64,000 nucleotides of DNA from positions 62,001-126,000 of the forward strand of contig JAJPJQ010000051.1 in the NCBI GenBank assembly GCA_021324155.1, read 5' to 3'. The first letter of the stretch is position 1, and each line of letters opens with the position of its first letter. Position numbers and translations under genes: made by a program. This document shows positions 17,563 through 27,524 of this stretch, in pieces. The notes beneath the pieces were generated by a model that had not been told where the DNA came from, made no database searches, and saw only the letters and a list, made by a program, of their open reading frames with translations. The DNA comes from Pseudomonadota bacterium (GTDB lineage: Bacteria; Desulfobacterota; Binatia; UBA9968).

Positions 17563-18207
17563 TCAAAACAGCTCCACCAGGCGCATGTGCAGGTCGTGCG
17601 CCGCCGATTGTACAAGGCGGCTACGAGCCTCGTCCTTTTGTGTCTCGGTGAGCTGCACGTCGGTGAAGCGACGCAAGTCCGGTGACTGGTACCCGAGGGC
17701 GCGCGACTCCGGCGAGGTCGTAACGACGGCGGCGCGCGAGCCCGCGTACTGATCGATAAAGCGCGCGCCCTGCGTTCGCCACAAGAGCTCGTCCGGCGCC
17801 CTGCGCCGCAGGTTCAGGTCGATAACCAACAGATACTCGTATTGCAGCGCCTCGTCGTGCCGGTTGATGCCCACGACGCGACTATCGAACGTGCGTATAA
17901 TGCCGCTGAGGATTGCATCGGCATCTTCAAGCCGATCGACGACGCGCAGCAGCCCCTTGCGATTGATCTCCGTCCTGAGCGCCATCGTCATTTCGCGGTC
18001 GATGCCGACCTCTTTCGTGCGATTGACAAGCGGATCGACGAACACCGTACGAACGTCGCTAGGAAAGGCTGCGCCGCGGCCGGTGAATTGATAGCCGCAG
18101 CCCGCCACGAGCGCGAGTAGGCAAATCTGAATTGCGACATATTTCCGGACGTGAAGCTTCATTTTCGACGAGACGCGGCTCCCGGCCGCTAACGCGAGTC
18201 GCTGCAT
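17563..18207 (-). CDS. lptE: LPS-assembly lipoprotein LptE
   Basis: About 214 aa from ATG 18207, which follows GGAGGG by about 6 nt and lies one base past the leuS stop; an alternative ATG at 18162 starts nearer the signal peptide (MKLHVRKYVAIQICLLALVAGC). Lipobox LVAGC, then GYQFTGRG, the typical start of mature LptE, and VDPLVNRTKEVGIDREMTMALRTEI. LptE plugs the LptD barrel and helps deliver LPS to the outer-membrane surface. Its place after leuS matches the conserved leuS-lptE order; holA, which often follows, is absent. Confidence 0.88.
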   Translation of the reverse strand: MQRLALAAGSRVSSKMKLHVRKYVAIQICLLALVAGCGYQFTGRGAAFPSDVRTVFVDPLVNRTKEVGIDREMTMALRTEINRKGLLRVVDRLEDADAILSGIIRTFDSRVVGINRHDEALQYEYLLVIDLNLRRRAPDELLWRTQGARFIDQYAGSRAAVVTTSPESRALGYQSPDLRRFTDVQLTETQKDEARSRLVQSAAHDLHMRLVELF

Positions 18208-18208
18208 C

Positions 18209-20782
18209 TCATCCCTCCAGCACGATGTTGACCAGCCGGCGCGGCACTTGGATGACTTTGTGAATGCCCTTGCCGGCGACAAAGCCCTTCACTTTCGGGT
18301 CGGCCAGCGCCATGGCTTCCACCGCTTCGCCGCTGGCGTCGGCCGGCACCGTGATCTTGCCCCGCACTTTGCCATTGACCTGGACTACGATCAAGAGTTT
18401 TTCTTGCTCCAGAGCCGCGCTCGAATAAGCCGGCCAGCCGACCTCGTCGAGCGGCTGCTTCTGCCCCAACGCGCTCCACAGCTCGCTCGCGACGTGCGGC
18501 ACGAACGGATAGAGCAGCGTGACGATTGCCACGAGCGCCTCCTTTACGACCGCAGCACGTCCATCGAGTGACTCTTTCTGCGCGGCCGCGATGACGGCGT
18601 TCAGCAACTCCATGATGGCGGCGATGGCGGTGTTGAAATGAAAGCGCGTCTCGATATCCTCGGTCACTTTTTTGATCGTACGGTGCACGAGCCGGTTGAG
18701 ATCCTTCAGATCTGCCGGGAGATCGGACGGCGCTCTCGCCGCCGCCAGCTGCTCCTGATTCTGCACGACGAAGCGCCACAGGCGCGTTAGAAAGCGGAAC
18801 GCGCCTTCCACGCCCTGCGAGTTCCATTCGAGGTCTTTTTCGGGCGGCGCCGCGAAGAGCGTAAAGAGCCGCGCCGTGTCGGCGCCGTATTGCGCGATCA
18901 GGTCCTCGGGGTCGACAATGTTCTTCTTCGACTTGGACATCTTCTCGACCCGGCCTTTGATCGCCGGCCGGCCGCATTTGGGACAGCGCCAGCCTTCCGC
19001 CTCGGAGCCGACGAGCTCGCTCGGAAAGAGCCATTCGTGCTCCTCGCAGCGGTAGGTTTCCTTGCTGACCATCCCCTGCGTCAGGAGGTTGGTGAAGGGC
19101 TCATCCGCTTTCGTCAGCCCCAGGTCGCGAAGCGCCTTGGTAAAAAACCGCGCATAGAGAAGGTGCAGCACCGCGTGCTCGACGCCGCCGATGTACTGAT
19201 CGACCGCCATCCAATAATCAGCTTCGGTCGGATCGAACGGCTTCGCGGCATAAGACGGCGACGTAAAACGCAGAAAATACCAGGACGAATCAACAAAAGT
19301 ATCCATCGTGTCGGTTTCCCGGCGCGCCGCAGCGCCGCAACCCGGACAGGTCGTTTCGACGAACGATTTGCTTTCCGCGAGCGGCGAGCCGCCCTTGCCG
19401 GTGAACGGCACATCGCGCGGCAGCGTCACGGGAAGATCCTTCTCCGGTACGGGGACAATGCCGCACTTGTCGCAATAAACGATCGGAATCGGCGTCCCCC
19501 AGTAACGCTGGCGCGACACGCCCCAGTCGCGCAGCCGGTAATTAATTTTGGCTTCACCCAGACCGCCCTCGACGAGCCAATCGATGGCGCGCCGCTTCGC
19601 TTCTTCGACGTCGAGTCCGTTCAGAAAGCCGGAATTGATCTTGACGCCCTCGCCCGTGTAAGCCTCGCCTGTCCAATCCGCCGGCCGTTGGACGGTCTCG
19701 ATGATGTCGAGTCCATACCGTTTGGCGAAATCCCAGTCGCGCTGATCCTCTCCCGGCACCGCCATGATCGCGCCGGTGCCGTAGCCTAACAGAACATAAT
19801 CGGCGATGAACAAAGGTATCGCCACGCCGGTGAACGGATTGGTGACGCTCGAGGAAAGCCTCAGGCCGCGTTTGGGGCGATCTTCGGCCGTTCGCTCCTG
19901 CTCCGATTGCTTAGAGACCTCGGCCCGGAAAGCTTCGACCTGAGCCCGCTCGCCGGCATCGGCTACAAGCTTGTCGACGAGCGGATGCTCGGGCGCGAGC
20001 ACGGCGTATGTCATGCCGAATGCCGTATCTGGACGCGTCGTGAAAATACGGACTTTCAGATCGTCGCGTCCGACGACGGGAAGATCGAACTCCGCGCCTT
20101 CGCTGCGTCCGATCCAGTTACGCTGCATCGTGACGACTTTATCGGGCCAGCCGGCGAGCCGGTCGAGATTGTTCAGCAGCTCCTCGGCATAAGCGGTGAT
20201 GCGGGAAAACCACTGCTCCAGCTCTTTTTGCACCACCACGGAATCGCAGCGCCAGCAGGCGCCCTCGATGACCTGTTCATTGGCGAGCACCGTCAGGCAG
20301 GACGGGCACCAGTTGACGAAAGAGCTTTTTTTATACGCGAGGCCGCGCTCGTAAAATTTTAAAAAAATCCACTGGTTCCAGCGATAATAATCCGGCTCGC
20401 ACGTCGCGATCTCGCGGTCCCAGTCGTACGACAGCCCCATGCGCTTGAGCTGCGTATTCATGTATTGAATATTGTCGCGCGTCCATGCCTCGGGGTGAAT
20501 GTTGCGCTCGATCGCCGCGTTTTCCGCCGGAAGGCCGAAGGCGTCCCAGCCCATGGGATGGAGGACGTTGAGGCCGCGCATCCGTTTATAGCGCGCGACG
20601 ACATCGCCGATCGAATAGTTCCGCACGTGGCCCATGTGAATGCGGCCCGAAGGGTACGGAAACATCTCAAGGACGTAATATTTAGGTCGCGCGTCGTCAC
20701 GGACCGCGCGGAAGCTTTTATTTTCTTCCCAGACGCGCTGCCACTTCTCTTCGACCGTTTGCGGGTAGTATCTGTCGTCCAT
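18209..20782 (-). CDS. leuS: Leucyl-tRNA synthetase
   Basis: 857 aa class Ia synthetase, bacterial type. HIGH motif in [19 protein letters not shown] near residue 45; the CP1 editing domain lies in the middle ([20 protein letters not shown]); zinc-binding cysteines occur in CPSC...CWRCDS and [16 protein letters not shown] in [22 protein letters not shown]; a C-terminal anticodon-binding domain ends [15 protein letters not shown]. It charges tRNA-Leu, one of which is encoded at 11089. nusB lies 15 bp upstream and lptE follows immediately, so it is within a long operon. Confidence 0.98.
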   Translation of the reverse strand: MDDRYYPQTVEEKWQRVWEENKSFRAVRDDARPKYYVLEMFPYPSGRIHMGHVRNYSIGDVVARYKRMRGLNVLHPMGWDAFGLPAENAAIERNIHPEAWTRDNIQYMNTQLKRMGLSYDWDREIATCEPDYYRWNQWIFLKFYERGLAYKKSSFVNWCPSCLTVLANEQVIEGACWRCDSVVVQKELEQWFSRITAYAEELLNNLDRLAGWPDKVVTMQRNWIGRSEGAEFDLPVVGRDDLKVRIFTTRPDTAFGMTYAVLAPEHPLVDKLVADAGERAQVEAFRAEVSKQSEQERTAEDRPKRGLRLSSSVTNPFTGVAIPLFIADYVLLGYGTGAIMAVPGEDQRDWDFAKRYGLDIIETVQRPADWTGEAYTGEGVKINSGFLNGLDVEEAKRRAIDWLVEGGLGEAKINYRLRDWGVSRQRYWGTPIPIVYCDKCGIVPVPEKDLPVTLPRDVPFTGKGGSPLAESKSFVETTCPGCGAAARRETDTMDTFVDSSWYFLRFTSPSYAAKPFDPTEADYWMAVDQYIGGVEHAVLHLLYARFFTKALRDLGLTKADEPFTNLLTQGMVSKETYRCEEHEWLFPSELVGSEAEGWRCPKCGRPAIKGRVEKMSKSKKNIVDPEDLIAQYGADTARLFTLFAAPPEKDLEWNSQGVEGAFRFLTRLWRFVVQNQEQLAAARAPSDLPADLKDLNRLVHRTIKKVTEDIETRFHFNTAIAAIMELLNAVIAAAQKESLDGRAAVVKEALVAIVTLLYPFVPHVASELWSALGQKQPLDEVGWPAYSSAALEQEKLLIVVQVNGKVRGKITVPADASGEAVEAMALADPKVKGFVAGKGIHKVIQVPRRLVNIVLEG

Positions 20783-20797
20783 TGCTCGAAGCGCCGA

Positions 20798-21214
20798 TCA
20801 GCTCGCCTTGGGACCGCTCGCGGCGGCGATTTTATCCAGAATGCCGTTGATGAACGTGGAAGAGTCGGCGGCGCCGAAGCGCTTGGCGATCTCGATCGCT
20901 TCGTCGATGCTCACGCTCACCGGGATGTCATTACAGCAAAGCAGCTCGTAGCTCGCCAGGCGAAGAATGACAAGATCGACTTTTGAGATGCGATCGAGCT
21001 TCCAGTTCTCGGCCGTCTGCTCGATGCGGCGGTCGATCTCCTCACGATGTTCGAGCACGCCGGCGATGAGCCGCCGCGCGAAGTCCTTGGCTTCAGCGCC
21101 ACCCTCGAAATGGCTCAGGAACAAAGCCAGAGACTTCGCCGAGGCGTCGCCGGTCACTTCGACCTGATACAGCGCCTGCACCGCGAGCTCGCGCCCTTGT
21201 CGACGGGGTCCCAT
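20798..21214 (-). CDS. nusB: Transcription antitermination factor NusB
   Basis: 138 aa from ATG 21214 (MGPRRQGRELAVQALYQVEVT); the track extension upstream is encoded by heptad-repeat spacer and is not family sequence. The all-helical NusB fold is indicated by the N-terminal RRxGRELAVQALYQ and the C-terminal SIDEAIEIAKRFGAADSSTFINGILDKIA. NusB with NusE binds boxA in rRNA leaders to prevent termination. It follows ribH, as in many bacteria, and precedes leuS. Confidence 0.95.
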   Translation of the reverse strand: MGPRRQGRELAVQALYQVEVTGDASAKSLALFLSHFEGGAEAKDFARRLIAGVLEHREEIDRRIEQTAENWKLDRISKVDLVILRLASYELLCCNDIPVSVSIDEAIEIAKRFGAADSSTFINGILDKIAAASGPKAS

Positions 21215-21226
21215 AAAAAACAGGCA

Positions 21227-21313
21227 TTGGGGGATGGGAATTGGGGATCGAAAAAACAGATAGGAGACTTGGAATAGTTTCCGACGCCAAAGCCCCAATC
21301 CCTAATTCCCAAC
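21227..21313. repeat. Heptad repeat arrays in ribH-nusB spacer
   Basis: On the plus strand TTGGGGG/ATGGGAA/TTGGGGA at 21227-21247 and CCCCAAT/CCCTAAT/TCCCAAC at 21293-21313 are two short period-7 arrays in inverted orientation, able to fold on each other. The right array supplies the last codons of ribH. The CCCCAAT unit resembles heptanucleotide STRR repeats described from filamentous cyanobacteria. Confidence 0.7.
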
Positions 21314-21778
21314 GCTTAAGTCCTTCTTCAAATTCGCCATCTCGATCGCCGTCAGCGCCGCTTCGAAGCCCTTGTTCTGGGTCTTGTCGCCGGCCCGTTC
21401 CATCGCCTGCTCGACGTTGTTGGTCGTAAGCACGCCGAACGAGATCGGCAAGCGGTATTCCAGAGTGAGTCCGCCGAGACCGCGCGTCACCGCGTCGGCG
21501 ATATAGTCGAAGTGCGGGGTGTCGCCGCGGATGATCGCGCCGAGGCAGATGAGCGCGTCATGCTTGCCCGCCGCCGCTATCTGTTTGGCCGCGAGCGGAA
21601 TCTCAAACGCGCCCGGCACGCGGATGACGTCGATGTGGTTCTCGTCCGCGCCGTGCGCCTTCAGCGCCTCGAGCGCGCCGTCGAGAAGCCGATCGGTCAC
21701 AAAATCGTTGAAGCGGCTGACGACGACGGCGAACTTGAGGCCGCTGGCGTCGAGCCGTCCCTGGATCGCTTGCACCAT
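21302..21778 (-). CDS. ribH: 6,7-dimethyl-8-ribityllumazine synthase
   Basis: 158 aa. It condenses 5-amino-6-ribitylaminouracil with dihydroxybutanone phosphate in the penultimate riboflavin step. Motifs: VVSRFNDFVTDRLLDGALEAL, the phosphate/substrate loop VPGAFEIPLAAKQIA, CLGAIIRGDTPHFDYIADAV with the catalytic His of the TPHFDY segment, and PISFGVLTTNNVEQAMER. The last residues (SVGN) fall within heptad-repeat DNA. It lies 12 bp downstream of ribBA in the rib operon. Its second substrate requires a working DHBP synthase, which the adjacent RibBA may not supply. Confidence 0.97.
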   Translation of the reverse strand: MVQAIQGRLDASGLKFAVVVSRFNDFVTDRLLDGALEALKAHGADENHIDVIRVPGAFEIPLAAKQIAAAGKHDALICLGAIIRGDTPHFDYIADAVTRGLGGLTLEYRLPISFGVLTTNNVEQAMERAGDKTQNKGFEAALTAIEMANLKKDLSVGN

Positions 21779-21790
21779 GACGATGAGCGG

Positions 21791-23014
21791 CTACTTTCCC
21801 GGCTTGGACTCGAGCTTCGAAAGAAGATGACCCATCTTCCGCTGCTTGGTGCGGAGGTATTCGATATTCGTCGCCTGCGGTGCGACTTCGATCGGCACGC
21901 GCTCGACGACCTTCAGTCCGTAGCCTTCGAGGCCGATGATCTTCCGCGGATTGTTCGTGAGCAGGCGGATTTTTTGCACGCCGAGGTCGCGCAAAATCTG
22001 CGCGCCGATGCCGTAGTCACGAAGGTCTTCCTTGAAGCCGAGCTCGAGATTCGCTTCGACCGTGTCGAGGCCCTGGTCCTGCAACGCGTACGCCTTGATC
22101 TTGTTGGTCAGCCCGATGCCTCTGCCCTCCTGGTGCATGTAGACCAGCACGCCCTTGCCTTCCTGATCGATCATTCTAAGCGAGCGGCGGATCTGGTCGC
22201 CGCAGTCGCAGCGCATCGAGCCGAAAACATCGCCGGTGAGGCATTCCGAGTGCATGCGCACGAGCACCGGCTCGTCTTTGTGAATGTCGTTTTTCACCAG
22301 CGCCATATGCTCGTAGGCGTCGGCGGTGTTGCTGTACAGGATCGCCCTGTAGGCGCCGCCGTGAATCGTGGGAAAATCGACCTCGGCGAGGCGCTTAACG
22401 AGACACTCGCTTCGGAGCCGGTAAGCGATAAGATCCGCGATCGACGCGATCTTGAGCTTGTGCTTCGCCGCGAAGCGCTCGAGGTACGGCATCAGCGCGA
22501 CCGAGCCGTCGTCTTCGAGCATCTGGCAGATGACGCCGCCCGGCGCGAAACCGGCGATGCGCGCGAGGTCAACGGCCGCCTCGATGCGCGCCGAGCGCAC
22601 GAGAACACCGCCGTTGCGGGCCTGCACGGGAAAGATGTAACCAGGGACGGCGAGATCGCTGCGGCGCGTCTCTTTGGCGACAGCGGCGCGAAGCGTGCGC
22701 GCGCGGCTTGCGGCGGAAGCGGCCGAAGCGCCGTCGGCGCGAAGCGCGATCGAGGCGCCGAGCGAGCCCACGACCTTCGAACTGCTCTCCTGTAGCATGA
22801 GCGGGATACCGAGCTGCTTCATCCGCTCTTCCGGCAGCCCGAGGCAGATGAGACCGCGCGCATGAAGCATCATAAAATTGACGGCTTCCGTCGTGATCGT
22901 CTCTGCGGCGGCGCAGAGGAATCCCTCCCCTTCGGCGCTGTCGTCGTCGACGAGGATGATGAGCCGGCCGGCGCGGATCTCTTCGAGTATCTCTTCGATG
23001 GGAGAAATAGCCAT
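21791..23014 (-). CDS. ribBA: RibBA: GTP cyclohydrolase II with degenerate DHBP-synthase domain
   Basis: 407 aa, normal RibBA length. The C-terminal GTP cyclohydrolase II (from about residue 205) is intact: [19 protein letters not shown] with the zinc cysteines, [32 protein letters not shown] and [15 protein letters not shown]. The N-terminal DHBP-synthase half keeps its overall sequence but has lost the catalytic motifs: the usual DDEDRENEGD reads [15 protein letters not shown] reads ARIEA, VLCEL reads VICQM, and TTGVSAADR reads [10 protein letters not shown] infer GTP cyclohydrolase II activity only. It is in the operon ribD-ribE-ribBA-ribH. Confidence 0.93.
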   Translation of the reverse strand: MAISPIEEILEEIRAGRLIILVDDDSAEGEGFLCAAAETITTEAVNFMMLHARGLICLGLPEERMKQLGIPLMLQESSSKVVGSLGASIALRADGASAASAASRARTLRAAVAKETRRSDLAVPGYIFPVQARNGGVLVRSARIEAAVDLARIAGFAPGGVICQMLEDDGSVALMPYLERFAAKHKLKIASIADLIAYRLRSECLVKRLAEVDFPTIHGGAYRAILYSNTADAYEHMALVKNDIHKDEPVLVRMHSECLTGDVFGSMRCDCGDQIRRSLRMIDQEGKGVLVYMHQEGRGIGLTNKIKAYALQDQGLDTVEANLELGFKEDLRDYGIGAQILRDLGVQKIRLLTNNPRKIIGLEGYGLKVVERVPIEVAPQATNIEYLRTKQRKMGHLLSKLESKPGK

Positions 23015-23056
23015 GCTATATAAGCTTGAGACGCGATCGATGCGGACGAAGTGCAG

Positions 23057-23647
23057 CTATTCCCGCCGGAGCAGCCGCCGAACGTATTTTCCGATCAGAT
23101 CGGTCTCGATGTTGACTTTAGCACCTACCCTAAGGTGGCGCAAATTCGTGTGTTTTAACGTAAATGGGATGGCAGCGATGGAAAAACGCCCGCGCCCGCA
23201 CTCGTTCACCGTGAGGCTGATACCGTCGACGGCAACCGAGCCTTTGGCGACGAGCAGCCGCGAGAGCGGCGGCGAAACTCGGAAACTATAGAACGTATAA
23301 TCCCCTTTGGTTTCGATTTTCTCCGCGGCGGCGATGCCGTCGATGTGGCCTGTGACGAGATGCCCGCCCAAGCGGTCGCTGAGCTTCATCGGCCTTTCGA
23401 GATTCACCGCCGCGCCCTTTTCGAGGCCGCCGAAAGTCGTCCGCTTCAGCGTCTCGGGCGATACGTCGACCTTGAACGCGCCGCGGCTTTTCTGGGTCAC
23501 CGTTAAACAGGCGCCGTTGACGGCGATGCTCGCGCCGAGCTCCATTTGTTTGACAGAAAGTCCGGTGCGGACGACGAGAACACCCGCGCCGCCGCGCCGC
23601 TCCCAGCGCAAGACTTCGCCCACGTCTTCTATGATCCCGGTAAACAT
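23057..23647 (-). CDS. ribE: Riboflavin synthase, alpha subunit
   Basis: 196 aa with two internal lumazine-binding repeats. Repeat 1 starts MFTGIIEDVGEVLRWE and contains GASIAVNGACLTV; repeat 2 contains GHLVTGHIDGIA and VAVDGISLTVNECG. It dismutates two 6,7-dimethyl-8-ribityllumazine molecules to riboflavin and the pyrimidine precursor. The N-terminal MFTGI and both lumazine-binding signatures are unmodified, unlike the adjacent RibBA. It lies between ribD (46-bp gap) and ribBA (42-bp gap). No FMN riboswitch is seen in these spacers. Confidence 0.97.
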   Translation of the reverse strand: MFTGIIEDVGEVLRWERRGGAGVLVVRTGLSVKQMELGASIAVNGACLTVTQKSRGAFKVDVSPETLKRTTFGGLEKGAAVNLERPMKLSDRLGGHLVTGHIDGIAAAEKIETKGDYTFYSFRVSPPLSRLLVAKGSVAVDGISLTVNECGRGRFSIAAIPFTLKHTNLRHLRVGAKVNIETDLIGKYVRRLLRRE

Positions 23648-23693
23648 TCTAAGCCCAAGCGGATAACATGTCTTTCATTCTTACTTTTGACTT

Positions 23694-24785
23694 TTAATTA
23701 CCGAGATATCCCGTCAGCAGAATATCGTCACCGATCCTCTCCACTTCAACGCGCTTAACCGGCCGGCTCTGGCTCATATCCTTGGTCCCGATCTCCGACA
23801 GGATCGGAAGCCCGTCGCCGCCGACGATCTTCGGAGCATAGAAGAAGGCTATCTTATCGACAACCTTCGCCGCTAGAGCGAGGCCGGCGGTGATCGCGCC
23901 GCCTTCGATCATGACGCTCACCATCTCCCGCTCGGCGATTTTTTTCAGCACGGCGGCGAAGGACATTTCGTCGCGGCGCGAAGGAATGCGCCAGACTTCC
24001 GCGCCGAGGCGCTCGAGACGCGCAGCTTTTCGCTGCGGCGCGCCGAGGTTCGCCACAACGATCGTGCTCCCCTGCTCCGTCAGCATGCGCGAGGTAAGCG
24101 GAATGCGTAGCCGCGGGTCGAGAACGATGCGCACCGGGTTGCGACCACCGGGAATTCGGCAAGTGAGCTGCGGGTTATCGGCAATCACCGTTCCGACGCC
24201 GACGACAACGGCGTCGTAGCGGTTGCGCAGCTCGTGCACGCGCCGCCGCGCTGCTCGCCCGGTAACCCAGCGCGAGCTGCCGTTCGCAGTGGCGGTTTTT
24301 CCGTCGAGAGACGCGGCGGCTTTTAATAAGACAAACGGAAGCCCGCGAGTAATATATTTTATGAATGCTTCGTTGAGTTTCCGACACTCGGCTTCCATAA
24401 CTCCGGAGTGAACCTGCACTCCCGCCTGCCTAAGGCACCTGAAGCCTCGGCCCGAGACGAGCGGGTTGGGGTCCGCCATGCCGGCGACGACGCGTTTGAT
24501 TTTCGCCGCGATCAGCGCGTCGGCGCAGGGCGGCGTCCGGCCGTAGTGGCTGCAGGGTTCGAGATTGAGATAAAGAGTCGCGCCGCGCGCCTTTCGCCCG
24601 GCGCGTTTCAGCGCATCGATCTCGGCGTGATCGCCGCCGGCGCGGCGATGATAGCCGCTGGCGATAACTTTGCCGCTGCGCACCAGAACCGCGCCGACCA
24701 TGGGATTGGGGCTCGTCCGCCCGGAAGCTTTCTCGGCCAGATGGAGGGCCATGCGCATATATCGAATGTCGGCTTCATCGCTCAA
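23694..24785 (-). CDS. ribD: Bifunctional deaminase/reductase RibD
   Basis: 363 aa from a TTG start at 24785 that overlaps the nrdR stop (TTGA), with AGGAG upstream; the next ATG (24758) has no ribosome site. The N-terminal cytidine-deaminase-like domain has [25 protein letters not shown] and the zinc motif [18 protein letters not shown]. The C-terminal reductase has [23 protein letters not shown] and [12 protein letters not shown]. It catalyses the second and third steps of riboflavin synthesis. The long upstream extension in the ORF track is a shadow of nrdR. Confidence 0.94.
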   Translation of the reverse strand: MSDEADIRYMRMALHLAEKASGRTSPNPMVGAVLVRSGKVIASGYHRRAGGDHAEIDALKRAGRKARGATLYLNLEPCSHYGRTPPCADALIAAKIKRVVAGMADPNPLVSGRGFRCLRQAGVQVHSGVMEAECRKLNEAFIKYITRGLPFVLLKAAASLDGKTATANGSSRWVTGRAARRRVHELRNRYDAVVVGVGTVIADNPQLTCRIPGGRNPVRIVLDPRLRIPLTSRMLTEQGSTIVVANLGAPQRKAARLERLGAEVWRIPSRRDEMSFAAVLKKIAEREMVSVMIEGGAITAGLALAAKVVDKIAFFYAPKIVGGDGLPILSEIGTKDMSQSRPVKRVEVERIGDDILLTGYLGN

Positions 24786-25291
24786 GACGAATGGCTCTCC
24801 TGCTTTTTCGGCTTCGGCGGCTTGTTCGACTGGCCCTTGCGCTCCTTCAGCAGCTCTTCGAGCTCGACCATGAACTCGTTGATGTCCTTGAATGAGCGGT
24901 AGACGGAAGCGAAGCGGACGTAAGCCACTTCGTCGATGTCGTGGAGCTCCTTCATCGTCGCCTCGCCGATGACGGAGCTTGGAACTTCCTTCTCTGCGCG
25001 CTCCTGCAGGCTGCGCTCGATGCGATCGGCGACCGCTTCGATCGTGTTGATGCTGACCGGCCGCTTCTCGCACGCGCGCTTGAGGCCGTTAACGACCTTC
25101 AGCCTGTCGTAGCTCTCGCGCCGTCCGTCTTTCTTGACGACGAGCGGCATCGTCTCTTCGACGCGCTCGTACGTCGTGAACCGTCGGCCGCATTTCTCGC
25201 ACTCGCGCCTCCGCCGGATCATGTTGGCGTCTTTGCTGAGGCGGGAATCGATGACGCGGTTCTCGGCTTCGTGGCAGAAGGGACACTTCAT
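24782..25291 (-). CDS. nrdR: Transcriptional repressor NrdR
   Basis: 169 aa. Zinc ribbon at the N-terminus ([15 protein letters not shown]...[20 protein letters not shown]) and an ATP-cone domain ([31 protein letters not shown]) that senses ATP/dATP. NrdR represses ribonucleotide reductase genes through NrdR boxes. The C-terminal Lys/Pro/Gln-rich tail is longer than usual. It lies between glyA and ribD, a common arrangement, and the upstream spacer holds a heptad-repeat hairpin. Confidence 0.97.
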   Translation of the reverse strand: MKCPFCHEAENRVIDSRLSKDANMIRRRRECEKCGRRFTTYERVEETMPLVVKKDGRRESYDRLKVVNGLKRACEKRPVSINTIEAVADRIERSLQERAEKEVPSSVIGEATMKELHDIDEVAYVRFASVYRSFKDINEFMVELEELLKERKGQSNKPPKPKKQESHSS

Positions 25292-25299
25292 AAAGCGAG

Positions 25300-25364
25300 T
25301 TAGTGGGCAGTGAGTAGTGAGTAGTGCACGATTGGTTGTTTTCCACTCACTACTCGCTGCTCAC
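25300..25364. repeat. Heptad-repeat hairpin in glyA-nrdR spacer
   Basis: On the plus strand TAGTGGG/CAGTGAG/TAGTGAG/TAGTGCA faces CACTCAC/TACTCGC/TGCTCAC across a 16-nt AT-rich loop. Both arms have period 7, and together they form a long imperfect hairpin. The right end overlaps the glyA stop codon. Confidence 0.75.
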
Positions 25365-26617
25365 TTTCCTTGCCGCAGACGGTTGGGATAAATCGGAAAG
25401 CTTCTGCACAGCTCGCGGACGTCGTCGCCGACCGAGCGCAGCGCCGCGTCATCGGAGACGTTATTGAGCGCGCGTGCGATGAAGCCGGCGATGGTCTCCA
25501 TCTCTTTCTCTTTCATACCGCGCGTCGTGACCGCCGGCGTGCCGATGCGGATACCGCTCGTCACGAACGGCGAGCGTGCCTCGAACGGAACCGTGTTGCG
25601 GTTGACGGTGATGCGGGCCTTGTCGAGGGTTTCCTGCGCGACCTTGCCGGTCAGCTCGGACTGACGGAAATCCACGAGCATCAAATGGTTATCGGTGCCG
25701 CCGGAGATCAGTTTGAAGCCTTGCTTGACGAGCGCGGCGGCGAGCGCCTTCGCATTCCTGACGATTTGGCGCTGGTAATCTTTGAACTCCGGCGAAAGAG
25801 CTTCCTTCAGAGCCACCGCCTTTGCGGCGATCACGTGCATGAGCGGCCCGCCCTGGTTGCCGGGGAAGACCGACGAGTTGAGCGTTTTCGCGAACGCTTC
25901 GCGGCACATGATCATGCCGCCGCGCGGTCCGCGCAGCGTCTTGTGCGTGGTCGTGGTGACGAACTCGGCGTGCGGCACCGGCGACGGATGAACACCGGCG
26001 GCGACTAGGCCCGCGAAGTGCGCGATGTCGACCATGATGACGGCGCCGACTTCGTCGGCCGCCTCGCGAAAAGGACGGAAGTCGATCTCACGCGGATAGG
26101 CGCTGTAGCCGACGACGATCATCTTTGGCCGGTGCTGGCGCGCGAGCTCGCGCATGGCGTCGTAATCGATGCGCTCGTCCGAGCGGCGGACGCCGTACGG
26201 CACGACCTTGAAGAACTTGCCGGAAAAATTGACCGGACTCCCGTGCGTGAGATGGCCGCCGTGGGTCAGGTCCATGGCGAGAATGGTGTCGCCGGGCTGA
26301 AGCTGCGAGAAATACACCGCCATATTCGCCTGCGAGCCGGAATGCGGCTGCACATTGACATGGTCTGCGCCGAAGAGCTCCTTCGCGCGCGCGATCGCGA
26401 GATCCTCGACGATGTCGACGAATTCGCAGCCGCCGTAATAGCGCTTGCCCGGGTAGCCTTCGGCGTACTTGTTCGTCATTACCGAGCCTTGCGCCTCGAG
26501 CACCGCTTCGCTGACGGCGTTTTCGGACGCGATCAGCTCGAGGTTGTTCTCGAGACGCTCGGTCTCTTTTTCGATGGCGGCGAAAACTTCCGGATCGCTC
26601 TTTTGCAGAAACGACAT
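25361..26617 (-). CDS. glyA: Serine hydroxymethyltransferase
   Basis: 418 aa PLP enzyme converting serine and tetrahydrofolate to glycine and methylene-THF. Clear motifs: [41 protein letters not shown] at the N-terminus, the PLP lysine in [17 protein letters not shown], and [15 protein letters not shown] near the C-terminus. The stop codon lies inside a heptad repeat. It is 13 bp downstream of rpiB and upstream of nrdR in one operon. Confidence 0.98.
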   Translation of the reverse strand: MSFLQKSDPEVFAAIEKETERLENNLELIASENAVSEAVLEAQGSVMTNKYAEGYPGKRYYGGCEFVDIVEDLAIARAKELFGADHVNVQPHSGSQANMAVYFSQLQPGDTILAMDLTHGGHLTHGSPVNFSGKFFKVVPYGVRRSDERIDYDAMRELARQHRPKMIVVGYSAYPREIDFRPFREAADEVGAVIMVDIAHFAGLVAAGVHPSPVPHAEFVTTTTHKTLRGPRGGMIMCREAFAKTLNSSVFPGNQGGPLMHVIAAKAVALKEALSPEFKDYQRQIVRNAKALAAALVKQGFKLISGGTDNHLMLVDFRQSELTGKVAQETLDKARITVNRNTVPFEARSPFVTSGIRIGTPAVTTRGMKEKEMETIAGFIARALNNVSDDAALRSVGDDVRELCRSFPIYPNRLRQGK

Positions 26618-26630
26618 GAAAAATCTTCCT

Positions 26631-27101
26631 TTACTTTTTATTCTTCTCTTGCAGTCGGGTTCCGAGCTGCCGCTCGACCTCGGCGATCTTGTCGACGCGC
26701 CGCTGATGCCGTCCGCCGGCGAACGGGGTCTCCAGCCAAATGCCCAGGATTTTCTCCGCCATCGGTGGCTCGACCACGCCGCCGCCGAGCACGAGCACGT
26801 TGGCGTCGTTGTGCTCGCGGCTCATCTGCGCGCCTTTCGGCTCGTGGACGAGCGCCGCGCGGACGCCCGGATACTTGTTTGCGACCATCGACATGCCGAT
26901 GCCGCTGGTGCATAGGAGAATGCCGCGCTCGGCGCCGCCGCTGGCGACCTTCTCGGCCACGCGCCGCCCGAAGTCGGGATAATCGACGGAATCGCCGCCG
27001 TGCGTGCCGACGTCTTCGACGTCTACGCCGCGCGCGCGGAGCTTCTCGATCAGAAAATCTTTGAGCGCCACGCCGCCGTGGTCACAGCCGATGACGATCA
27101 T
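26631..27101 (-). CDS. rpiB: Ribose-5-phosphate isomerase B
   Basis: 156 aa from ATG 27101 ([21 protein letters not shown]), preceded by AGGGAG; the longer track ORF runs through a terminator hairpin and is rejected. It interconverts ribose-5-P and ribulose-5-P. Motifs: [27 protein letters not shown], the catalytic-Cys region [23 protein letters not shown] and [13 protein letters not shown]. Ribulose-5-P is also the precursor used by DHBP synthase, so rpiB upstream of the rib genes is metabolically sensible. Confidence 0.95.
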   Translation of the reverse strand: MIVIGCDHGGVALKDFLIEKLRARGVDVEDVGTHGGDSVDYPDFGRRVAEKVASGGAERGILLCTSGIGMSMVANKYPGVRAALVHEPKGAQMSREHNDANVLVLGGGVVEPPMAEKILGIWLETPFAGGRHQRRVDKIAEVERQLGTRLQEKNKK

Positions 27102-27151
27102 CCGAGCGCTCCCTGTGCCGGCCGGGAACATGCCGGACGCTTGCTGGCTTT

Positions 27152-27205
27152 CAATAAAAGAAAATCGCAGGAGAATGGCGCCCGGCCATTCGTAGCCCCT
27201 GCGAT
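27152..27205 (-). terminator. Intrinsic terminator between acpP and rpiB
   Basis: On the minus strand ATCGCAGG...GAATGGC-CGGGC-GCCATTC...CCTGCGAT forms a nested stem, followed by TTTTCTTTTATTG. It separates the fab unit from the rpiB-glyA-nrdR-rib unit. Confidence 0.85.
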
Positions 27206-27263
27206 CGCCTTTTGTAGGCTGCGGCGGGCGCCCGATGGCGAGCACCTCCGCGGCCGTGAATAT

Positions 27264-27500
27264 CTACTTATGGGCTTCGATGTAGGTGATGACGTCCTGA
27301 ACAGTCTTGATCTTCTCAGCGTCTTCGTCGGAGATCTCCATCTCGTACTCTTCTTCGAGAGCCATCACTAGTTCGACGATGTCTAAAGAATCGGCGCCTA
27401 GATCCTCGATGAACGAGGCATCGGGCGTCACCTCATCTTCGCTGACGCCCAGTTGCTCGCAGACGATCTCTTTAACTCTGGCCTCTACCGATGATGCCAT
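27264..27500 (-). CDS. acpP: Acyl carrier protein
   Basis: 78 aa, acidic, helical. The 4'-phosphopantetheine attachment motif [24 protein letters not shown] is intact, with Ser in DSL. It carries growing fatty acyl chains in type II fatty acid synthesis. A strong GGAGGTGA ribosome site precedes the ATG. It follows fabG on the minus strand; fabF, which usually comes next, is absent and a terminator follows instead. Confidence 0.97.
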   Translation of the reverse strand: MASSVEARVKEIVCEQLGVSEDEVTPDASFIEDLGADSLDIVELVMALEEEYEMEISDEDAEKIKTVQDVITYIEAHK

Positions 27501-27524
27501 TCGCTCACCTCCTCTGACCTTTCT

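Noticed and set aside
21512-22795. 427-aa plus-strand ORF
   Set aside because: Shadow of ribH and ribBA on the opposite strand.
24786-25073. ribD extension upstream of 24785
   Set aside because: It lies wholly inside nrdR in another frame and lacks family sequence.
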